64,000 nucleotides of DNA from Nocardia mikamii NBRC 108933 (GTDB lineage Bacteria > Actinomycetota > Actinomycetes > Mycobacteriales > Mycobacteriaceae). The translations under genes were made by a program, and so were the position numbers. The notes below the pieces were generated by a model that was given only the letters and a program-made list of their open reading frames with translations, was not told the DNA's origin and searched no databases. The first letter of the stretch is position 1; each line of letters starts with the position of its first letter. Shown in pieces: positions 47,667 through 56,560 of this stretch. The DNA lies in NCBI RefSeq assembly GCF_001613505.1, contig NZ_BDCM01000010.1, forward strand, positions 264,232 through 328,231, read 5' to 3'.

Positions 47667-47695
47667 GTGAACACCTATTAGTAAATAATGTTCAC
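47667..47695. promoter_or_regulatory. Inverted repeat flanking the P450 promoter
   Basis: GTGAACA (47667-47673) and TGTTCAC (47689-47695) are inverted copies 15 bases apart. The AT-rich gap holds TACTAAT on the minus strand, a possible -10, so a protein bound here would cover the promoter. Confidence 0.5.
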
Positions 47696-47801
47696 GAGCT
47701 TGTTCCAGTACCCGGGCAAACGCCCAGCACCACCCCTGAACAGCGCGGACACCGTCCGGACCGGCCCCGACGCGAGGTCGGGGCCGGCCCGTAGGGAGCG
47801 C

Positions 47802-49646
47802 TCAATCCAGCTGCAGTTGCGGAGAATACAGGTCCAGCCAGATGTGCAGATCGATGATGCGGTCCAATCCGGCGCGCACGGCGCTGTCGAGACCCGCCGG
47901 GTCGAGGGCAACCGCCCGCTGCAGCCACTGCCTGTCGATGAGGTCGAACAGCCGTGGATCACTCTCGGCGAGAACGTGTTTCGCGTGCTGCTGCAGCACC
48001 GCCGCGTAGCCCGGATCTTGCGTCGACGGGTACGGGCTCTTGACCCGCTGCACGACCGATTCCGGCAGCACATGCTCGGCCGCATGCCGCAGCAGGCTCT
48101 TCTCCCGGCCATCGAACGTCTTCAGCGACCACGGCGTGTTGTAGACGTATTCGACCAGCCGGTGGTCGCAGAACGGGACCCGCACCTCGAGGCCGACCGC
48201 CATCGATGCGCGGTCCTTGCGGTCGAGCAACATGCGCACGAACCGGGTCAGGTGCAGATGACAGACGGTCCGCATCCGGTGTTCGACCTCGGATTCGCCG
48301 TCGAGGTGCTCGACCTCGGCCACCGCCGCGCTGTACTGGTCCGCGACGAACTCCTCGAGCCGCAGCCGTTCACGCAGGGCGGGGTTGAGGATCTGCCACC
48401 GTGCGTCGCCGGTCAGGGCGCTGTTGAACGCGAGCCACGGAAAGTTGTCCTCCTTCAGCGCCACCTCGTCGTGGAACCAGCGATACCCGCCGAATACCTC
48501 GTCGGCCGACTCGCCCGACAGTGCCACGGTCGACTGCCGGCGGATGGCCGCGAACAGCAGATACAGCGAGGTGTCCATATCGCCGAAACCGACGGGGATG
48601 TCGCGGGCGGTGACCACCGCGCGCCGCGCCGCCGGATCGGCGAGATCGGCCGGATTCAGCATCACGTCGCGATGGGCCGAGCGCACCAGCGCCGCCACCT
48701 CCCGCACGAACGGGGAATCGGGGGTGTCGCGCATCTCGTCGGGAACGAAGTTCTGCTCCTGGTTGGCGAAATCCACCGAGAACGTGCGCAGCTGCTCGCC
48801 GTCGCGGGCGAGCCGTGCCGCGGCCAGTCCGGTGATCGCGCTCGAATCCAGCCCGCCCGACAGCAGCACGCAGCGCGGCACATCGGAGATGAGCTGACGA
48901 TCGACGATATCGGTCAGCAACTCGCGCACCCGCGCGACGGTCCGCTCCTGACTGTCGGTGTGCTCGACGGCATGCAGCCGCCAGTAGGTGCGGGTGCGGA
49001 TTCCGTTGCGGTCCACCGTGACCAGCGTGCCGGGCAGCACCTCCGCCATACCCTTCCACAGCGACCAGCCGGGCTGTTTGGTCATGGCGAACAGCTCGCG
49101 CAGGCCGTCGAGGTCGACCGTCTTGGCCGCGAGCGGGTTGGCGAGGATCGCCTTGGGCTCGGAGCCGAACAGCACGCCGTCGGGGGTCGGGTAGTAGTAG
49201 AAGGGTTTGATTCCCATCCGGTCGCGCACCATGACCAGCTTCTGGTCACGCTCATCCCAGATCGCGAAGGCGTACATGCCGTTGAGATGGTCGACGACGG
49301 ACTCGCCCCACTGCAGGTAGCCGTGCAGCACCACTTCGGTGTCGCTGTCGGTGTCGAAGGTGTGCCCGAGGGCGCGCAGTTCGTCACGCAGCTCCCGGAA
49401 GTTGTAGGCCTCGCCCGAGTACACCATGGCGACATCGCCCGCCGGGGTCGGCACGGTCATCGGCTGCGCGCCGCCGGGCAGATCGATGATCGCCAGTCGT
49501 CGGTGCCCCAGTGCCGCGTGTTCACGAACGAAGGTGCCTCGTCCGTCCGGCCCGCGACAGGCCATGGTTTCGGTCATCGCGTCGACAACCCCCTGCTGCC
49601 GGGTGAGGTCGTCCGAGAACGCCACCCAGCCCGCGATTCCGCACAT
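47802..49646 (-). CDS. asnB: Asparagine synthase (glutamine-hydrolysing)
   Basis: The 614-residue protein starts MCGIAGWVAF, so Cys2 is the glutaminase nucleophile after Met removal. The N-terminal glutamine amidotransferase domain runs to about residue 210, with VREHAALGHRRLAIIDLPGG and YSGEAYNFRELRDELR. The C-terminal synthase domain has the ATP-loop LLSGGLDSSAITGLAAARL and VALSGESADEVFGGYRW. It converts Asp and Gln to Asn and Glu; in Mycobacterium and Corynebacterium close relatives (LtsA/AsnB) amidate peptidoglycan, an alternative here. ATG 49646 is fixed by the conserved MCGI start and GAGAGG upstream. Confidence 0.93.
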   Translation of the reverse strand: MCGIAGWVAFSDDLTRQQGVVDAMTETMACRGPDGRGTFVREHAALGHRRLAIIDLPGGAQPMTVPTPAGDVAMVYSGEAYNFRELRDELRALGHTFDTDSDTEVVLHGYLQWGESVVDHLNGMYAFAIWDERDQKLVMVRDRMGIKPFYYYPTPDGVLFGSEPKAILANPLAAKTVDLDGLRELFAMTKQPGWSLWKGMAEVLPGTLVTVDRNGIRTRTYWRLHAVEHTDSQERTVARVRELLTDIVDRQLISDVPRCVLLSGGLDSSAITGLAAARLARDGEQLRTFSVDFANQEQNFVPDEMRDTPDSPFVREVAALVRSAHRDVMLNPADLADPAARRAVVTARDIPVGFGDMDTSLYLLFAAIRRQSTVALSGESADEVFGGYRWFHDEVALKEDNFPWLAFNSALTGDARWQILNPALRERLRLEEFVADQYSAAVAEVEHLDGESEVEHRMRTVCHLHLTRFVRMLLDRKDRASMAVGLEVRVPFCDHRLVEYVYNTPWSLKTFDGREKSLLRHAAEHVLPESVVQRVKSPYPSTQDPGYAAVLQQHAKHVLAESDPRLFDLIDRQWLQRAVALDPAGLDSAVRAGLDRIIDLHIWLDLYSPQLQLD

Positions 49647-50320
49647 TCCGCCGCCTCTCAAAAATTAATTAGCTTAGGGAACTATCCGTAAAACCGTTGT
49701 AACACAAGGAGTCTCGCGCGCGCCACCACGCGCCCGACTTGTCCGAGCTTGTCCGAACTCGCCGCTTTCGCCCGAATAGTTCAGTTCGTCCGCGGCGGGC
49801 GAACGACCGGAAACCGTTCGTCTCGCCGTACCGGACCAGTCCGATCGAACGACCCGCCACTCTTATCGTCACCCCGCCCTCACCTCGCCTGCCGGGCGGG
49901 TTGCCCTCCGGTAGCCCCACCCCAGAACGAGGCCAACGGGATATCGGTCTCGACGTCCGCGACAGTCAGCACCGCATCGAAGGAAAGAACATCGAAATAC
50001 CTTGCCGGATAGACAATCACGACTCCGACACTCGTCACACCAACGCGATGTCCGAGCGTGGCCCGACTCGCCGCCGGCATCCACACCGGACGATAGCTCT
50101 GCCACCCGGCCGACCGCCGCGCCCGGCCGAGCCGCGACGAATCGGATGCACCCTGCCCAGCGCGACGCATCCCGCCGCGGCGTCGACCGCACATAGGCGG
50201 TGGCGAAGAATCCACAGTTCATCGACCGTCGAACGACACCGCACCTGCGGCCCGGCGTGGGTTTCTCGTCCGAAAGTTTGATTCCGTCACGCTTGTCGAC
50301 CGGTATCGTCGGAGGCGAAG
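49647..50320. other. Long intergenic region between asnB and hmuO
   Basis: These 674 bases hold no gene I can support. ORFs on both strands exist but are Arg/Pro/Ser-rich and look non-coding. The left end (49660-49710) is AT-rich and probably contains the asnB promoter. The right end leads into the heme oxygenase iron box. Confidence 0.4.
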
Positions 50321-50339
50321 TTAGGTTACCCATACTTGT
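50321..50339. promoter_or_regulatory. Partial iron box before heme oxygenase
   Basis: TTAGGTTACCCATACTTGT matches the left half of the IdeR consensus perfectly (TTAGGTTA) and the right half poorly, 13 of 19 in total. It lies 29 bases before the hmuO start. Confidence 0.5.
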
Positions 50340-50367
50340 CGTCCCACGAAGCGAGGAAATCAGGATC

Positions 50368-51048
50368 ATGCCGGATGCCACCTCTACCGAGCAGCCCGTG
50401 CCGTTCTCCGCGCAGATCCGCTCCGCCACCGCCGAACAGCACGAGCGCGCCGAGAACTCCACCTTCATGAGCGACATGCTGGGCGGCGCCTTGGACGTCA
50501 GCGCGTTCTATCGCTACACCGGCCAGCTCTGGCACATCTACCAGGCACTCGAGGCGCACTGGGACAGCCTCGCCGGCGATCCGGTCGCCGGTCCGTTCAT
50601 CCGGCCCGAACTCGCGCGCCTGGCCCATCTCGAGGACGATCTGGCGCATCTGGGCGGGCCGGAGTGGCGCGACGACATCACCGCCCTGCCCGCGACCGCC
50701 GAGTACGCCGCCCGGATCACCGAGTGTGCGCTGCACTGGCCGGCGGGGTACGTGGCCCACCACTACACCCGGTATCTGGGCGATCTATCGGGCGGTCAGG
50801 TCATTCGCGGCACCGCGGCGAAGCTGTGGCAGCTGCCCAAGCGCGGCGACGGGGTGCGCTTCTACGTCTTCGATCAGATCGCGAATCCGGCCGCGTTCAA
50901 GCGCGGCTACCGCACCCTGCTCGACGACTTGGCCGTCGACGATCTGGAAAAGCAGCGGGTGCTCGGCGAGTGCCGGCGCGCCTTCGATCTCAACAGTGCC
51001 GTATTCGCCGATCTGGCAAGCGAATTCCCGGTCCGCCGCGAAGGCTGA
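50368..51048 (+). CDS. hmuO: Heme oxygenase, biliverdin-producing
   Basis: The 226-residue protein is a canonical HO-1-type heme oxygenase: proximal heme ligand His25 in TAEQHERAENSTFM, and the distal-helix signature YLGDLSGGQVIRG near residue 135. It opens heme with reductant and O2 to biliverdin, CO and Fe2+, freeing iron. GAGGAAA precedes the ATG at 50368. The upstream half-conserved iron box suggests induction when iron is short, as for C. diphtheriae hmuO. No heme transporter genes are adjacent. Confidence 0.95.
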   Translation: MPDATSTEQPVPFSAQIRSATAEQHERAENSTFMSDMLGGALDVSAFYRYTGQLWHIYQALEAHWDSLAGDPVAGPFIRPELARLAHLEDDLAHLGGPEWRDDITALPATAEYAARITECALHWPAGYVAHHYTRYLGDLSGGQVIRGTAAKLWQLPKRGDGVRFYVFDQIANPAAFKRGYRTLLDDLAVDDLEKQRVLGECRRAFDLNSAVFADLASEFPVRREG

Positions 51049-51310
51049 ACTCGCCTCCGACATTCTTGGACAACCGACCGGAAGGTTGCCAGCAGATAGC
51101 CAGATGCGTCTCAGGGTTACATCAAAATCGTTGTTACACATACCGATCGGCGCTCCCACGTGGTGACAAGTCCCACACCACAGGGGGCGCCGTTTGGTTG
51201 CGGGCACAAGTCGCCGCCAGCTAAAGTTACTCACCAGTTAGGCACGCAGGGGTTCCTACAGCGCCCTCGATTCTGATAGAGGCCGCTTCGTTCAGTCCGC
51301 ATCCACCGAC
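51049..51310. other. Intergenic region after hmuO
   Basis: No gene is visible. An AT-rich patch at about 51118-51145 (TTACATCAAAATCG) may be part of the promoter for the acyl-CoA reductase gene to the right. Confidence 0.35.
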
Positions 51311-51354
51311 GCATGTCGGACGAACAACGTTGTGCGACAACATGTTCGACATGC
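51311..51354. promoter_or_regulatory. Nested palindromes before the acyl-CoA reductase gene
   Basis: GCATGTCG (51311-51318) and CGACATGC (51347-51354) form the outer arms. Inside are ACAACGTTGT (51324-51333) and GACAACATGTTCGA (51336-51349), which matches the KstR pattern TNNAACNNGTTNNA except for the first base. The block ends 12 bases before the start codon, next to the AAGGAGG ribosome site. Confidence 0.55.
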
Positions 51355-51365
51355 AAGGAGGGGTT

Positions 51366-53381
51366 ATGGCCACCTATATCGTGACCGGTGGAACGGGTTT
51401 TCTGGGACGGCGCGTGGTGGAAGAACTGCTCTCCGCCGATACCGACGCCGTGGTGCACGTGCTCGTGCGTGAGGCCTCGGCAGCCAAACTGGCCGAGCTC
51501 GCGGCCCGATGGAACGCCACCGACCGAGTGTTTCCGCTGGTCGGAGACCTGACGGCCGAGGGTTTGGGGCTGGTCGACGAACCGCCGGCCGCCCAGCACG
51601 TGGTGCATCTGGGCGCGGTCTACGACATGACCGCCGATGAGGAATCCGCCTATCGGGCGAATGTGAACGGTATCCGCGCGGTGATCGCGCTCGCGACCGA
51701 ACTGGGCGCGATGCTGCACCACGTCTCGTCGGTGGCAGTGGCCGGTGACCATCGCGGAAAATTCTTCGAAGACGATTTCGACCTCGGCCAGAACCTCGAA
51801 TCGCCTTATCACCGAACGAAATTCGCCGCCGAGCGACTGGTTCGGGAGAGCTCCGGGCTGCGCTGGCGGGTGTATCGCCCGGCCATCGTGGTCGGCGATT
51901 CGCGCACCGGTGAGATGGACAAGATCGATGGTCCGTACTACTTCTTCCCCGCCATCGCGCGGCTGGCCGCACTGCCGGGCGCGCTGCCGCTGCCACTGCC
52001 GGATCTGGGCGCCACCAATATCGTCCCGGTCGACTACGTCGCCCAGGCGATGGTCGAGCTCATCGGCCGCCCGGGGCTGAACAAGCGCACCTTCCACCTG
52101 GTCAATCCACGTCCGCAGCCGTTCACCGAGATCTACAGCGCGCTCTCGCGGGCCGCCGGCGCGCCCGGTGGCGTGGGCCCGGTTCCGGGCAGTCACACCG
52201 CACTGGCGACGCTGAACCGCCTGCCCGGTGTCACCGCGGCGCGGGATTTCCTGTTGAGCCAGTTCGGCATTCCCGCCGAGGTCGCCCCGCATACGTCGTT
52301 CGCGTCGGAATTCGTCTCCGATTCCACCCGGGCGCTGCTGCGACGCACCGATCTCGAGGTCCCCGCCTTCGACACCTACGCCGAGAATCTGTGGCGGTAC
52401 TGGCGCGCGCATCTGGATCCCGACCGGGCGCGCCGGTACGGCGGCGGCGACCGGCTGCGCGACCGGATCGTGCTCATCACCGGCGCGTCCTCCGGTATCG
52501 GCCTGGCGACCGCCCATGCGGTGGCGCGCCGCGGTGCCACGGTGCTGATGGTGGCGCGCGGGGTCGACGAACTCGAGGCAGCGGCCGCCCGGGTGCGTGA
52601 GCAGGGCGGCGACGCCTACAGCTATTCGTGCGACATCACCGACGAGAAGGCGGTCGAGCTGCTGGTCAAGCAGGTGCTCGCCGACCATCACCATGTCGAC
52701 TACGTGGTGAACAACGCCGGACGTTCGATCCGTCGCTCCGTGCTGAACTCCACCGATCGCATGCACGATTTCGAGCGGACGATGGCCGTCAACTACTTCG
52801 GCGCGGTGCGGCTGATCCTGGCCCTGCTGCCGGCCATGCGGGAACGCCGCTTCGGCCACGTCGTCAACATCTCCTCGATCGCGGTGCAGACCAAACTGCC
52901 GCGTTTCGCCGCCTACGTGGCGAGCAAATCGGCACTGGACACCTTCAGCGAGATCGCGGCGGTCGAGAACGCCGACGCCGGTATCACCTTCACCTCGGTG
53001 CGGATGCCGCTGGTGCGCACCCCGATGATCGCGCCGACCGAGGCGTACCGATCGCTGCCGGTGCACAGTCCCGAACAGGCGGCGGCGATCGTCGTGCGCG
53101 CACTCGAAGAGCGGCCCGCGCGCATCGACACACCGATCGGCACCTTCGCCCAGGTCATCGACACGGTGATGCCCTCGGTGAAGAAAGCAATTCTGCACCA
53201 AGGCTTCCGGCGGACCGGCGAATCCGCAGCGGCCCGGCACGGCCGCACCGCGTCGAGCGATACGACCGAGACCAGCGGCCGCGGCCCGCTGCTGGCGCTC
53301 GCGCCGGTGGTGCAGCCGCTGATGGGATTGCCGACCCCCGCGGCTCGGATCGTCAACCGATTGCCCGGCCTGCACTGGTGA
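51366..53381 (+). CDS. Two-domain fatty acyl-CoA reductase (AcrA1/FAR type)
   Basis: The 671-residue protein has two Rossmann domains. The N-terminal NAD-binding_4 (male-sterility/extended SDR) domain has MATYIVTGGTGFLGRRVVEE and SPYHRTKFAAERLV with the YxxxK pair. The C-terminal classical SDR starts at about residue 370 with IVLITGASSGIGLATAHAVA, NNAG and YVASKSALDTFSEI. This order is that of mycobacterial AcrA1 (Rv3391) and the Marinobacter two-step reductase, which turn acyl-CoA to aldehyde and fatty alcohol. The wax ester synthase 800 bases on could esterify that alcohol. AAGGAGG fixes the ATG. Confidence 0.85.
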   Translation: MATYIVTGGTGFLGRRVVEELLSADTDAVVHVLVREASAAKLAELAARWNATDRVFPLVGDLTAEGLGLVDEPPAAQHVVHLGAVYDMTADEESAYRANVNGIRAVIALATELGAMLHHVSSVAVAGDHRGKFFEDDFDLGQNLESPYHRTKFAAERLVRESSGLRWRVYRPAIVVGDSRTGEMDKIDGPYYFFPAIARLAALPGALPLPLPDLGATNIVPVDYVAQAMVELIGRPGLNKRTFHLVNPRPQPFTEIYSALSRAAGAPGGVGPVPGSHTALATLNRLPGVTAARDFLLSQFGIPAEVAPHTSFASEFVSDSTRALLRRTDLEVPAFDTYAENLWRYWRAHLDPDRARRYGGGDRLRDRIVLITGASSGIGLATAHAVARRGATVLMVARGVDELEAAAARVREQGGDAYSYSCDITDEKAVELLVKQVLADHHHVDYVVNNAGRSIRRSVLNSTDRMHDFERTMAVNYFGAVRLILALLPAMRERRFGHVVNISSIAVQTKLPRFAAYVASKSALDTFSEIAAVENADAGITFTSVRMPLVRTPMIAPTEAYRSLPVHSPEQAAAIVVRALEERPARIDTPIGTFAQVIDTVMPSVKKAILHQGFRRTGESAAARHGRTASSDTTETSGRGPLLALAPVVQPLMGLPTPAARIVNRLPGLHW

Positions 53382-53387
53382 CGCGCA

Positions 53388-53418
53388 CCTACCACCGGAC
53401 CCGGTGTCCGGTGGTAGG
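53388..53418 (+). terminator. Terminator hairpin after the acyl-CoA reductase
   Basis: CCTACCACCGGAC pairs perfectly over 13 bp with GTCCGGTGGTAGG around a 5-base loop, followed by TTT. It ends eight bases before the start of the deacetylase gene. Confidence 0.7.
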
Positions 53419-53426
53419 TTTCGCCG

Positions 53427-54143
53427 GTGAAACGCAGGCTTCTGCTCGGCGGCGTGTTCATCGTCGTCCTCACGGCGGTGCTGTCGATCGGCGCCTACGT
53501 CCTGATGAATTCGCGGACCTTCCAGGTCGCCGGCCGCTTGATCCACCGCGTCGACACTTCCGGAAGGGTGGTCGCGCTGACCATCGACGACGGACCCACC
53601 GACCGCACCCCCGCGATTCTGGAAATGCTTGCCGCCGAACACATTCCGGCCACCTTCTATCTCGTCGGCCGTGACCTGGCCGCCCACCGCGACTACGGTG
53701 CGCGGATCGCGGCCGCCGGACACGAGCTCGGAAACCACAGCTACACCCATCGACGGCTCGTATTCGTCACTGCCGCCACGGTCCGCGACGAGGTCGAGCG
53801 CACCGATGCCGAAATCGAGCGCACCGGATACCACGGCCCGGTGACCTTCCGCCCGCCCTACGGGAAAAAGCTGGTCGCGCTGCCCCGGTATCTGTCGCAC
53901 CACGATCGCACCACCGTGATGTGGGATGTCGAATCCGATTCCACCGGTGGCGAGGGCACCGATGCCATAGTCTCGGACACGGTGAACCGCGCCCGGCCGG
54001 GATCGATCATCTTGTTGCATGCGATGTACCAACCGGCCGCAGCGGCGGCGATTCCGCGCATCATCGCGGAACTCCGTTCGCGCGGTTACGGTTTCGTGAC
54101 CGTCTCGCAACTGATCGCTGGCACGAAACCCACCGGAATGTGA
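53427..54143 (+). CDS. Polysaccharide deacetylase (NodB) family protein
   Basis: The 238-residue protein has an N-terminal signal anchor (LLLGGVFIVVLTAVLSIGAY) and a NodB domain: VALTIDDGPTDRTPAILEML with the catalytic base and metal Asp, HELGNHSYTHRRL with the two metal His, and FRPPYGKK. It should act outside the membrane, probably removing acetyl groups from peptidoglycan or another glycan. The GTG start lies directly after the terminator hairpin and lacks a ribosome site; TAGGTT at 53415-53420 could be a -10 within the hairpin's 3' arm. Confidence 0.88.
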   Translation: MKRRLLLGGVFIVVLTAVLSIGAYVLMNSRTFQVAGRLIHRVDTSGRVVALTIDDGPTDRTPAILEMLAAEHIPATFYLVGRDLAAHRDYGARIAAAGHELGNHSYTHRRLVFVTAATVRDEVERTDAEIERTGYHGPVTFRPPYGKKLVALPRYLSHHDRTTVMWDVESDSTGGEGTDAIVSDTVNRARPGSIILLHAMYQPAAAAAIPRIIAELRSRGYGFVTVSQLIAGTKPTGM

Positions 54144-54172
54144 CCGAACTCCCCGGCCGTTTCGGCCAAAAC

Positions 54173-54186
54173 TAGAACGTGTTCTA
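54173..54186. promoter_or_regulatory. KstR-type box before wax ester synthase
   Basis: TAGAACGTGTTCTA fits the KstR consensus TNNAACNNGTTNNA at every fixed base; the outer arms TAGAAC/GTTCTA pair perfectly. It lies 13 bases before the ATG, so binding would block initiation. Confidence 0.75.
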
Positions 54187-54199
54187 ATAAGCTGCAGGT

Positions 54200-55600
54200 A
54201 TGGAGCGATTGACCGGGCTGGATGCCAGCTTTCTGTACTTGGAGACCGACACCCAACTGCTGCACGTGTGCGCGCTGCTGATTCTCGACCCGCCCGCCGA
54301 CGGGACGGACTACGAATTCACCGCACTGAAGGAGGAACTGGGGCGCCGCCTGCACCTGATCCCCTCCATGCGCCGACGCGTCCATCGGGTCCCGTTCGAC
54401 CTCGATCACCCGGTGTGGGTCACCGACAACGACTTCGACCTCGACCGGCACGTCCGCCGCCTCGGGCTGCCCTCCCCCGGCGGGCCCAAGGAGCTGGCCG
54501 AACTCGTCGGTGACATCGCCGCGCAGCCGATGGACCGCACCCGGCCGCTGTGGGAGATGTGGGTGATCGAGGGCCTGGCCGACGGCAAGGTCGCCGTGGT
54601 GTCGAAATACCATCACGCCGCCGTCGACGGTGTCACCGGCGCCAACATGATGGCGTATCTGTGCGATGCCGAACCGGGTGTGCGCTATCCGGATCCGCCG
54701 GCGGAGAGCCACACGGAGTCCGGCGAGCCCAACGATCTCGCGCTCGCCGCCGAGGGGCTGGTGCGGATGCCGGCCAAACTCGGCGTGGTCGGCATGGTGC
54801 CGAAGACACTGGGCAAGCTGGGCGGTCTGGTGCAGCGCCGGCGCGCCGACAAGCAAGGTATGGCGCTGCCGTTCACCGCACCGCGCACGCCGTTCAACCG
54901 GACCATCACCCGCCATCGCAGCGTCGCCTTCACCACCGCCGATCTCGACGAGATCAAGCAGATCCGGGCCGCGTTCGATGTGAAGGTCAACGACGTGGTC
55001 CTCACCGTCATCGCGGGCGCGCTGCGCCAGTATCTGAGCGAGCACGACGAACTGCCCGAGACCTCGCTGATCGCCTCCGTTCCGGTCTCCACCCATGAGA
55101 CGACGCGGCACGAACGCGGCGTCAACAAGGTATCGACGCTGTTCGCTCAGCTCTACACCGACGTCGAGGATCCGGTGGAGCGGCTGCACCTGATCGCACA
55201 GGGCAACGTCGGCGCGAAGGAGGAACACGAGGTCCTGGGCGCGGACTTCCTGCAGGACTGGGCCGAATACGCCCCGCCGAACACCTTCCGAATCGCGGTG
55301 CGCGCTTATTCGTCGTTCAAACTCGCCGAACGGCATCCGGTGGTGCACAACCTCGTGATCTCCAACGTGCCCGGACCGCAGCAGCCGCTGTACTTCCTCG
55401 GCCACCGCATCGACGCACTGTTCCCGTTCGGCCCGGTGTTCCACGGCGCGGGCCTCAACGTCACGGTGCTGTCGGCCAACGGCGATCTCGATTTCGGCTT
55501 CATCGCCTGCCGTGAACTGGTTCCCGATCCGGACCGGATGGCCGATGCCGTGCACGACAGCATCTCCGCGCTGCTGAAGGCGGCTCAGGCCCAGCGCTGA
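54200..55600 (+). CDS. Wax ester synthase/diacylglycerol acyltransferase (WS/DGAT)
   Basis: The 466-residue acyltransferase has the active site HHAAVDG at residues 138-144, the N-terminal MERLTGLDASFLYLETDTQL and the C-terminal block VISNVPGPQQPLYFLG. It joins acyl-CoA to a fatty alcohol (wax ester) or diacylglycerol (triacylglycerol) at the membrane or lipid-body surface. Actinobacteria hold many copies for lipid storage. A KstR-type box covers its promoter, and a fatty acyl-CoA reductase gene lies upstream, which points to wax ester formation. Confidence 0.95.
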   Translation: MERLTGLDASFLYLETDTQLLHVCALLILDPPADGTDYEFTALKEELGRRLHLIPSMRRRVHRVPFDLDHPVWVTDNDFDLDRHVRRLGLPSPGGPKELAELVGDIAAQPMDRTRPLWEMWVIEGLADGKVAVVSKYHHAAVDGVTGANMMAYLCDAEPGVRYPDPPAESHTESGEPNDLALAAEGLVRMPAKLGVVGMVPKTLGKLGGLVQRRRADKQGMALPFTAPRTPFNRTITRHRSVAFTTADLDEIKQIRAAFDVKVNDVVLTVIAGALRQYLSEHDELPETSLIASVPVSTHETTRHERGVNKVSTLFAQLYTDVEDPVERLHLIAQGNVGAKEEHEVLGADFLQDWAEYAPPNTFRIAVRAYSSFKLAERHPVVHNLVISNVPGPQQPLYFLGHRIDALFPFGPVFHGAGLNVTVLSANGDLDFGFIACRELVPDPDRMADAVHDSISALLKAAQAQR

Positions 55601-55605
55601 GCGTC

Positions 55606-56526
55606 TCAGCTCTCCCGCCGAGCGGCCACCGCCGCGCAGGCCTCGAGGAGCACAGGGACAAAGGCGTCCGCCTCGAGTACACAGGCCGCATGTCCGGCCG
55701 GTACGAGGAATATCTCCGCACCGGCGATCATTTTCGCCATCTCCAACTGCCGATAGACCGGTAGCGCGTGGTCGTGTGTCGTGATCACCACGCCCGTGGG
55801 CACATTCAGGCTCGACAGCCACGGCGAGGAATCGAAGCGCCCCAGTTCGGCGATCGCCTGAGTCATCGCCCACCCGCTGGTGGTGCGCAGCTCGGCCAGC
55901 GCCCAGCGATCCATTCGCCCTGTCTCCCAGGATATTTCGGGCGTAAGCGGCAGTTTGGTCGCCGCCTCCGCTACTCGCCGACCCGCGGTCTCGGTCATCA
56001 CCCCGGCGAGCAGCGCCATACCGCCGTGGAACAGCCGTTCCCGCCATTTCTCCCGGAAGCGGTAGGTCGTCGCGCACAGCACCAGGCCGCCGACGAGGTC
56101 CGGGCGCCGGTGCGCGACCGATTGCGCGACGATGCCGCCCATGGAGTACCCCGCCAGGATCGGCCGGTCCACCCCGGTCACCTCCGCGACCGCGACGACG
56201 TCGTCGGCGAGATCGTTCAGATCGAAACGCGGCGAACGGATTCCGTGCCCGTGCCAGCGCTGGTCGAACAGCACCACCCGATAGTGTTCGGCCAACTCCG
56301 CCAGAGCCGGAAACCAGTTCAGCATCGCCGTGGTCACCAAACCGTGCAACAGGATCACCGTCGGTGCGCCCTCGGGCCCTGGGATATCGACCAGATAGGT
56401 CCGCCCGCGCCCGGGCAGATCCACCATCCGCCCCGCGGGCACCGAGGTCGTGCCCGATACGCGGGTACCCAAGCGCCCGCCGGCCGCCCCGCGACCATTG
56501 CCCGCCGTCTGCCGCTCCGCCGCCAT
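55606..56526 (-). CDS. Alpha/beta hydrolase
   Basis: The 306-residue hydrolase has the oxyanion region VILLHGLVTTAMLNW, the nucleophile elbow GYSMGGIVAQ, and a late His in VPAGHAACVLEADAF. The substrate is unknown; esterase or lipase-like activity fits. ATG 56526 is preferred over ATG 56556 because AGGAGG lies just upstream. The stop is six bases from the convergent wax ester synthase stop. A KstR-type box lies 35 bases before the start, so both convergent genes may answer to the same regulator. Confidence 0.88.
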   Translation of the reverse strand: MAAERQTAGNGRGAAGGRLGTRVSGTTSVPAGRMVDLPGRGRTYLVDIPGPEGAPTVILLHGLVTTAMLNWFPALAELAEHYRVVLFDQRWHGHGIRSPRFDLNDLADDVVAVAEVTGVDRPILAGYSMGGIVAQSVAHRRPDLVGGLVLCATTYRFREKWRERLFHGGMALLAGVMTETAGRRVAEAATKLPLTPEISWETGRMDRWALAELRTTSGWAMTQAIAELGRFDSSPWLSSLNVPTGVVITTHDHALPVYRQLEMAKMIAGAEIFLVPAGHAACVLEADAFVPVLLEACAAVAARRES

Positions 56527-56560
56527 CGCATCCTCCTGCACCGCCGGCCCGGTCATGAAT

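Noticed and set aside
49739..50281. A 180-codon plus-strand ORF between asnB and hmuO
   Set aside because: Arg/Pro/Ser/Thr-rich translation without motif or ribosome site; a minus-strand ORF in the same place is equally unconvincing.
51231..54110. A minus-strand reading frame of 959 codons opposite the acyl-CoA reductase and deacetylase genes
   Set aside because: Its translation is rich in Arg, His, Gly and Gln with no domain, while the plus strand encodes clear enzymes; it is an antisense shadow caused by high GC.
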